64,000 bases of DNA from Bacillota bacterium (GTDB lineage: Bacteria > Bacillota_I > Bacilli_A > RF39 > UBA660): positions 1-64,000 of the forward strand of contig SVAH01000002.1 in the NCBI GenBank assembly GCA_015059485.1. The letters run 5' to 3'. Each line of letters opens with the position of its first letter. Position 1 is the stretch's first letter. The notes under the pieces are model-generated. The model did no database searches and was not told the origin of the DNA. It was given only the letters and a program-made list of their open reading frames with translations. A program made the position numbers and the translations under genes. Shown here piece after piece: positions 58,819 through 64,000 of the stretch.

Positions 58819-60225
58819 TTATCTAATACTCTTTCTTTTCTTTAAAGAAATTATTAAAGCTATAAATCCTAAGACACTTATGCCAGCAAGTGCAAAGTAA
58901 GCAATAACATTATCACCTGTTTTGGGATTACTTATTTTTGTTTTTGTAGCTATTGCATAATTAGAAAAACTTTTAGTTCTAAATGAAATAGTATTTGTCA
59001 CAGGATCATATGATTCAATTTCTATAATTTCAAATTCTTCTCCATCATGAATATTATGTACAAGTACTATATCATCTGCTGTTAAACCATCTGCTAGCTT
59101 AATAGTTATAAGTGCTGATTCTTTTAATTCAGATATTTTATTTGACCATACGTCTTTATCATCATCTTTACCTTTATAATAAACATTATACAAATCAATA
59201 TCTAAGTAGTTAGTAATTTTATAATCTTTTGCAGCCTTTTCAAAATCTTTTATCTTTGATGAATCTAATTCAATGTCATTTACTGTTAATTGTGCAGAAC
59301 CACCAGAAAGTTCTTTATTCGAAAGAGTAATATTACCGCTTTCAATTTTTTTAGAATTTGCTTTTACTATATCTGATGTCTTTTTAAATGTTGCAGAGAA
59401 ATGTATATTTCCACTTGAATCTGGCATAGTAAATTCAAATCTATTCATTGTTCCTGTAGCTTTTATTGGTTGTCCATTAATTGAAATACTTGTTAACTGA
59501 TATCCATATTCTGGAATAAATTCAAATACAGCTCTTGTTCCTGGAAGAACAAATATTTGTCCAAAACCTTTATTTAATCCATATTTATCACTTTTTGATC
59601 CATCAGGTTGTTCTTGAAAATTAATATAATGACTAGGATCAATTTTATTATTTTCTCTATCATATACTTCGATTACTTTTGCATAACCGTGTTCTATTTT
59701 AAAATCTTTAGCCCACTCTTCGTCTTCAGGAGTTGGTGCTTTCCAATCAGGATTAGTCCAAATAATTGTTCTTGGAATTGTTTGTTGTGAACTTATTCCA
59801 GCGCCACGTACAGTATACTTGCTTGCTGCTGGTACTTCTATTTCATAAATATGTGCTGTAAAGTTTGGAATTGATGTATCTTCTGTTACAGTAACTTCTG
59901 GAGAATTTTCTGTATAATTAACCCCATTAATATTAAATGTAGTTACCTCTGGTTCTCCAAATGATGCAATAAATTTTAACACATTCGTTCCTGATGATGC
60001 TACTCCTGCATTATTAACAGTACCATCAAATGAATTTTGAGGGCCATTTTGATCATCAAATACTGTCATGTCATTAATCCACATGTTCATGCTAGTATTT
60101 TCAAATAATACATCAAATTCAATGTCATCATATAATGCTGCTTTAACGTTTGCTGGAATCATCATGCTGAATGTGATTGCTACTACTAAAAGTAGTCCAC
60201 AAAATTTACTTACAAATTTCTTCAT
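58819..60225 (-). CDS. Sortase-anchored surface protein (NPKTG)
   Basis: The 468-aa product has a signal peptide (FCGLLLVVAITFSMMIPANVKA), a beta-rich ectodomain with FEFIPEYGYQLTSISINGQP and FTMPDSSGNIHFSATF (the pattern of bacterial repeat/InlB-B-like domains), a domain with TIKLADGLTADDIVLVHNIH and FRTKSFSNYAIATK typical of Firmicutes surface proteins, and a sorting signal NPKTGDNVIAYFALAGISVL with a basic tail KKRKSIR. NPKTG is an LPXTG variant. Ligand unknown. Confidence 0.88.
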   Translation of the reverse strand: MKKFVSKFCGLLLVVAITFSMMIPANVKAALYDDIEFDVLFENTSMNMWINDMTVFDDQNGPQNSFDGTVNNAGVASSGTNVLKFIASFGEPEVTTFNINGVNYTENSPEVTVTEDTSIPNFTAHIYEIEVPAASKYTVRGAGISSQQTIPRTIIWTNPDWKAPTPEDEEWAKDFKIEHGYAKVIEVYDRENNKIDPSHYINFQEQPDGSKSDKYGLNKGFGQIFVLPGTRAVFEFIPEYGYQLTSISINGQPIKATGTMNRFEFTMPDSSGNIHFSATFKKTSDIVKANSKKIESGNITLSNKELSGGSAQLTVNDIELDSSKIKDFEKAAKDYKITNYLDIDLYNVYYKGKDDDKDVWSNKISELKESALITIKLADGLTADDIVLVHNIHDGEEFEIIEIESYDPVTNTISFRTKSFSNYAIATKTKISNPKTGDNVIAYFALAGISVLGFIALIISLKKRKSIR

Positions 60226-60287
60226 ATCATTCCTTCTTTCTTACGATAAGTTTATCACATAAAAATAAAATTTTGAATACCTATTTT

Positions 60288-60839
60288 TTAACAATTTACA
60301 TCTTTTTTATATAAATAACAATTATCATCATGAGAATAGATAATTCCAATTGCTTGCAAGTATGAATATATTATTGTACTACCAACAAATTTCATTCCTC
60401 TTCTTTGTAATTCTTTAGATATTTTATCAGATAATTCATTAGTTACTTTATCATTTTCATATATTATTTTTCCATGAGTATATTTCTTTAAAAAACTATA
60501 AAAACTACCATACTCATCTACTATATTTTTAAATATTTTAGCATTATTAATACTTGCATTGATTTTTAATTTATTTCTTATAATATTTTTATTATTTAAT
60601 AATTCATTAATTTTATTTTCATCATATAAAATAACTTTATTCAAATCAAAATTATCATAAGCTTTTCTAAAACTCTCTCTTTTATTTAAAATACATTCCC
60701 ATGATAAACCTGCTTGGAAAGATTCTAATATTAACATTTCAAATAAATAATTATCTTTTAAATTTAATACTCCCCATTCTTCATCATGATATTTAACATA
60801 TAATTTATTTTTATCATTACACCATTTACATCTATTCAT
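60288..60839 (-). CDS. tag: DNA-3-methyladenine glycosylase I
   Basis: The 183-aa product begins NRCKWCNDKNKLYVKYHDEEWG and has the EMLILESFQAGLSWECILNKRE helix, NAKIFKNIVDEYGSF and the C-terminal IGIIYSHDDNC. Zinc ligands of Tag (an N-terminal Cys and His, a C-terminal His and Cys) are visible. It removes 3-methyladenine from DNA. Its ATG overlaps the upstream stop by 4 bp (ATGA), placing it in the hydrogenase operon. Confidence 0.93.
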   Translation of the reverse strand: MNRCKWCNDKNKLYVKYHDEEWGVLNLKDNYLFEMLILESFQAGLSWECILNKRESFRKAYDNFDLNKVILYDENKINELLNNKNIIRNKLKINASINNAKIFKNIVDEYGSFYSFLKKYTHGKIIYENDKVTNELSDKISKELQRRGMKFVGSTIIYSYLQAIGIIYSHDDNCYLYKKDVNC

Positions 60840-62095
60840 TCTTCACCTTTTAACTTATTGATAATTTCTAAGGCTGCATTTCTTCCACTACGAGCTGCCC
60901 AAGAAACAGTACTTTTTGCGCCAGTAACATCTCCTCCAGCATATACTTTTTCAATTGAAGTATGTCCTTTAGTATCTATCATTATTTGATTTTTACTATT
61001 TAATTTCAAATTTAATTTATCAAGTAAATTCTTATCTGTAGATGCACCAATAGCACTTATAACATAATCACATTCTAAATTATATTCAGATCCTTCAATA
61101 TTAACTGGTGATAATCTTAATTCTCCTTCTTTTTTTACTAACTTAGTTTTAATTAAATTAATACCAGAAACTTTTTTATCACCAGTTATTTTTAATATAT
61201 TAGTTTGTAATAAAAATTCTATTCCTTCATTTTTAGCTTCTTCTATTTCTTTTTTATCTGCAGGCATTTCATCCTCACTTCTTCTGTAAGTAATAATAAC
61301 TTTTTTAGCATTTTTTCTTTTAACAAAACGAGCTATATCCATTGCAACATCTCCACCACCACAGATTACAACAATTTTATTGACAAAATTAATATCTAAT
61401 TTATATTCAAGTATTTCGTTAGCTCCATATACATTTTTCAATTCTTCGCCTAAAACATTCATTTTATTTGATACATTAGCACCTATACCTATAAATACTG
61501 CATCATGTTCTTTTTGTAATTGTTCTAATGTAATATCTTCTCCAAATTTGCAATTATATTTAACATCTATGCCTAAATTTATTATTTTATCAACAGTATC
61601 CTTTACTATATCTTTAGGTAATCTAAAATCAGGAATACCATGAACAAGTAGTCCTCCTAAATAATCATATTTTTCATAAATTGTAACACCAATACCATTT
61701 TTTCTAAGAAAAGCTGCACAAGTAAGTGATGAAGGTCCTGAACCAATAACTGCTACTTTGTATTTTGTTTCATCTGGAACATCAATAGTCCAATTATTTT
61801 TTATAGATAAATCTCCAATAAAAGTTTCTAAATCTCCTATATTAACAGGTTCATAAGATACACCTTTTACACACATTCCCTGGCATTGTTTTTGATGTGG
61901 ACATATTCTTCCACAAACCGATTCCAAAAAAGTAGTTTTTGATAATATTTTATATCCTTCTTCATATTTTTCTTCTTTTATCATTTTTATAAAATCAGTT
62001 ATATCATTATATAAAGGACAGCCTGTTTGACAAGGTTTAGTTATACAAGATTCACAATAATTTGCTTTCTTTTTTATATCTTCAATATTATTCAT
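60836..62095 (-). CDS. GltD-like NAD(P)H-dependent FeS flavoprotein
   Basis: The 419-aa product has an N-terminal FeS domain (CESCITKPCQTGCPLYNDIT; ESVCGRICPHQKQCQGMCVK), an FAD-binding GSGPSSLTCAAFLRKNGI, GLLVHGIPDFRLPKDIV, an NAD(P)-binding VVICGGGDVAMDIARFVKRK and YAGGDVTGAKSTVSWAARSG. This is the glutamate-synthase small-subunit/NfnB-like fold. No large glutamate synthase is present; its partner is the hydrogenase, with an 8-nt overlap, so it probably moves electrons between NAD(P)H and ferredoxin or the hydrogenase. Confidence 0.88.
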   Translation of the reverse strand: MNNIEDIKKKANYCESCITKPCQTGCPLYNDITDFIKMIKEEKYEEGYKILSKTTFLESVCGRICPHQKQCQGMCVKGVSYEPVNIGDLETFIGDLSIKNNWTIDVPDETKYKVAVIGSGPSSLTCAAFLRKNGIGVTIYEKYDYLGGLLVHGIPDFRLPKDIVKDTVDKIINLGIDVKYNCKFGEDITLEQLQKEHDAVFIGIGANVSNKMNVLGEELKNVYGANEILEYKLDINFVNKIVVICGGGDVAMDIARFVKRKNAKKVIITYRRSEDEMPADKKEIEEAKNEGIEFLLQTNILKITGDKKVSGINLIKTKLVKKEGELRLSPVNIEGSEYNLECDYVISAIGASTDKNLLDKLNLKLNSKNQIMIDTKGHTSIEKVYAGGDVTGAKSTVSWAARSGRNAALEIINKLKGEE

Positions 62096-63431
62096 GCTTA
62101 TCACCTCTTAATAAATAAGATTTATCTTCATAAGTAGTATGCAATAATTTTTTAGCAAGTTCTGAATTTGGTTTATCTAAAAATTCTTCATATATAAATT
62201 TTATTTCAGGATTTTCATGACACAATCTTAAATTCATTTTTTTATCTTCATCATATAAAGCATTACTTCTTGCTTCTTTTGTTTCAGCCATATATAACAT
62301 AGTAGATTTTGGTTGTCCACCACCAGCAATACATCCACCAGTACAATTCATAACTTCAACAAAATCATAATGTACTTCCTCTTTTAACAATTTATCAATT
62401 AAAATTCTAGCATTTCTAATGCCATTACAAACCGCCACTTTTATTTTCCTTCCGTTGATATCTACGTTTGCTTCTTTTATACCTTTAATTCCCCTTAATG
62501 AAGTAAACTCTAACTCTTCTTTTTTTAAATTCTTATTAGTTAAGAAATAATAGGCTGTTCTAAGCGCTGCTTCACAGACTCCACCAGATGATCCAAATAT
62601 TACTCCAGCACCTGATCCAGTTTTAAGTGGTGAATCAAAGTTAGAATCTCCTATATCATAAACATTAATATTTTCTTCTTTAATTAATAAAGCAAGTTCT
62701 CTAGTTGTTAATATATAATCTGTGTCTTTTGTTGTTACATTTAATTCATTTCTATTAATTTCTGATTTCTTAGCTGTGCATGGTGCCACTACTACATTTA
62801 TTATATCCTGTGGATTAGTATCTATTTTTTGTGCAAAATAAGTTTTAATTATTGATGATTGTATAGCGATTGGACTTTTAGTTGTTGATAAGTTGTTTAA
62901 AAGACTTGGATAAAATATTTCTAAGTATTTTACCCATGCAGGACAACAACTAGTAAATTGTGGAATTCTTGTGTTATTTTTGAGCCTCGTAACAAATTCC
63001 ATAGCTTCTTCCATAATTGTTAAGTCTGCTCCAAATGTTATATCAAATACGTAATCAGCCCCTAGAGATTTTAATAAAGAAGGTATTTTCTTTTCAAGAT
63101 TGATTCCAACTTCTAAACCTAAGTCTTCACCTAGCGCTACTCTAACTGCCGGAGCAACGCTAAATATAACTTTCTTATTATTTTTATCTTTCAATATTTT
63201 TTTAACTTTTAAATAATCAAATTTTTCATGTATTGCCTCTGTTGGACATATATTACTACACTGTCCACAGTTAATACATAATGGTTCTGCATCAGGTCTT
63301 TCTTCAAGTAATTTACTAGAAATAATTTCATCAACACATACTTTTTTACAATAACCACACTTAATACATTTATTATAATCTTTTACTATAGCATCATTAT
63401 TTTTAGATATTGGTACTTCTAATTCATACAT
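62088..63431 (-). CDS. [FeFe] hydrogenase large subunit
   Basis: The 447-aa product starts with two 4Fe-4S motifs (CIKCGYCKKVC, CINCGQCSNICPTEA) and has the three H-cluster signatures: TSCCPAW, VAPCTAKKSE (usually MPCxxK, so M is A) and EVMNCTGGCIAGGGQP. It then keeps the C-terminal small-subunit helix region (LCHENPEIKFIYEEFLDKP). It has no NuoG-like 2Fe-2S N-domain, so it is a short M2-type enzyme. It evolves or takes up H2. ATG 63431 follows GGAGG. Confidence 0.9.
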   Translation of the reverse strand: MYELEVPISKNNDAIVKDYNKCIKCGYCKKVCVDEIISSKLLEERPDAEPLCINCGQCSNICPTEAIHEKFDYLKVKKILKDKNNKKVIFSVAPAVRVALGEDLGLEVGINLEKKIPSLLKSLGADYVFDITFGADLTIMEEAMEFVTRLKNNTRIPQFTSCCPAWVKYLEIFYPSLLNNLSTTKSPIAIQSSIIKTYFAQKIDTNPQDIINVVVAPCTAKKSEINRNELNVTTKDTDYILTTRELALLIKEENINVYDIGDSNFDSPLKTGSGAGVIFGSSGGVCEAALRTAYYFLTNKNLKKEELEFTSLRGIKGIKEANVDINGRKIKVAVCNGIRNARILIDKLLKEEVHYDFVEVMNCTGGCIAGGGQPKSTMLYMAETKEARSNALYDEDKKMNLRLCHENPEIKFIYEEFLDKPNSELAKKLLHTTYEDKSYLLRGDKHE

Positions 63432-63477
63432 AACTAACCTCCATACTATAAACATTATAGCATGAATATTTGTGTTC

Positions 63478-64000
63478 TTACTTTTTATTATTAATATTTA
63501 CTTCTTTTAAAAATTTTTTCTTATTAAGTATTCTTACTTTACAACTACTATCTAACAAGATCTTAGCTTCTTGTTCTTCCTTTTCTATATTTAATACTAA
63601 CTCTTCAACCATTTCTATGTCTTCTTTTTTTATATTATTATCACTATTCATAAATATTTCATATATTACTTTCTTATACTTATCAAATTTATCTTTATCT
63701 ATTTTTCTATATATATAATTCGCACTTTCTGTTATTCTAGATTCCTTTAATAAGCTTTCATATTTTGCAAAAAATAAATTAATTAACGGATATGAAATAT
63801 ATTCTTTATCTTCTAAATTAGGTAAATCATCAAAAAATGAAATACCTTTTTCATGTAATCTATCTGTTATTATTCTAGCTACTTTATCATTTATTAGTTC
63901 TTCAAAATAAACATCTGATGGATCTAGCATTGGATTTGAAATATACATACCATTTTTTTCTAATTGAGCATATTTTCCATCCTCAGTGGCAATTGCTATA
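63478..64000 (-). CDS. Unknown soluble protein, 5' end outside window
   Basis: The frame is open from the stop at 63478 to the window edge, with IAIATEDGKYAQLEKNGMYI upstream of the first internal ATG, so that ATG is not necessarily the start. Visible text is helical and acidic (NDKVARIITDRLHEKGISFF; KKEDIEMVEELVLNIEKEEQ) and ends KKKFLKEVNINNKK. There is no signal peptide or known motif in the visible part. It is separated from the hydrogenase gene by 46 bp. Confidence 0.6.
   Translation of the reverse strand, partial: IAIATEDGKYAQLEKNGMYISNPMLDPSDVYFEELINDKVARIITDRLHEKGISFFDDLPNLEDKEYISYPLINLFFAKYESLLKESRITESANYIYRKIDKDKFDKYKKVIYEIFMNSDNNIKKEDIEMVEELVLNIEKEEQEAKILLDSSCKVRILNKKKFLKEVNINNKK

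Noticed and set aside
1-64000. CRISPR array or insertion sequence
   Set aside because: No regularly spaced repeats of 25-40 bp and no transposase frame with terminal inverted repeats were seen.
1-64000. Mycoplasma-type code with TGA as Trp
   Set aside because: TGA ends several genes at tight ATGA overlaps (for example the WalJ-like gene at 6941) and Trp positions use TGG.

Overview
The window is about 64 kb of very AT-rich DNA from a low-GC Firmicute. The standard code applies: TGA is used as a stop and Trp is TGG. It carries a T-box, an L10 leader, CIRCE elements, Spo0A, SD-led genes with frequent ATGA/TAATG overlaps, and short homologues of unknown membrane proteins. This suggests an uncultured gut Bacilli lineage of the kind often filed under Firmicutes CAG / RF39-like clades; that placement is an inference. 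The genome looks like an anaerobic fermenter (FeFe hydrogenase, PduL-type phosphotransacylase, glycolysis). Most genes lie on the minus strand.

Layout. 1-400: a compact locus with a 26-aa hydrophobic peptide gene and a convergent small RNA. 0.4-11.9 kb: membrane protein, HTH regulator, pheST under a T-box, mscL, rlmH, walJ-like hydrolase, M23 peptidase, dnaB, rplI, polysaccharide deacetylase. 11.9-14.4 kb: tRNA-Asn and rplKAJL with leaders. 14.6-20.1 kb: HTH/DUF4097 pair, HerA-like ATPase, small membrane proteins, dus. 20.1-21.2 kb: a surface protein whose promoter spacer contains a G10 tract, back to back with a second copy of the peptide/sRNA locus. 21.2-32 kb: pduL, a degenerate gpmI, spo0A, then tpiA-pgk-gap with a nucleoside kinase, rel and eno. 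32-38.5 kb: envelope and regulatory genes. 38.5-48.1 kb: tRNA-Gly followed by two tandem, decayed integrative elements carrying unknown genes, including a 1649-aa protein. 48-64 kb: metallopeptidase, cysteine desulfurase, thioredoxin/CcdA-like pair, gmk, hsp20 and htpG with CIRCE, Fur and a metal exporter, sortase substrate, tag, GltD-like flavoprotein, FeFe hydrogenase.

The strongest candidate for something undescribed is the duplicated peptide/sRNA locus (1-395 and 20796-21175). Each copy has a strong promoter for a terminated ~90-nt RNA, a convergent gene for a 26-28 aa charged-then-hydrophobic peptide, direct repeats that make the sRNA complementary to the peptide mRNA leader, and a leader segment complementary to the Shine-Dalgarno, with one covarying base pair between copies. 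The layout is that of a Fst/par-like type I toxin-antitoxin, but the peptides do not look like Fst. A TGTCGAA motif matching the Spo0A box sits directly upstream of both peptide promoters. In copy 2 the sRNA -35 overlaps, on the opposite strand, the -35 of the G10-tract promoter of the surface protein, so a possible phase-variable promoter and a possible toxin-antitoxin share a control region.

Other notable points are a leader ORF plus terminator just ahead of rel, a gpmI that has lost ligands of one metal site, receiver-domain gene remnants in two places, and serial integration at tRNA-Gly.
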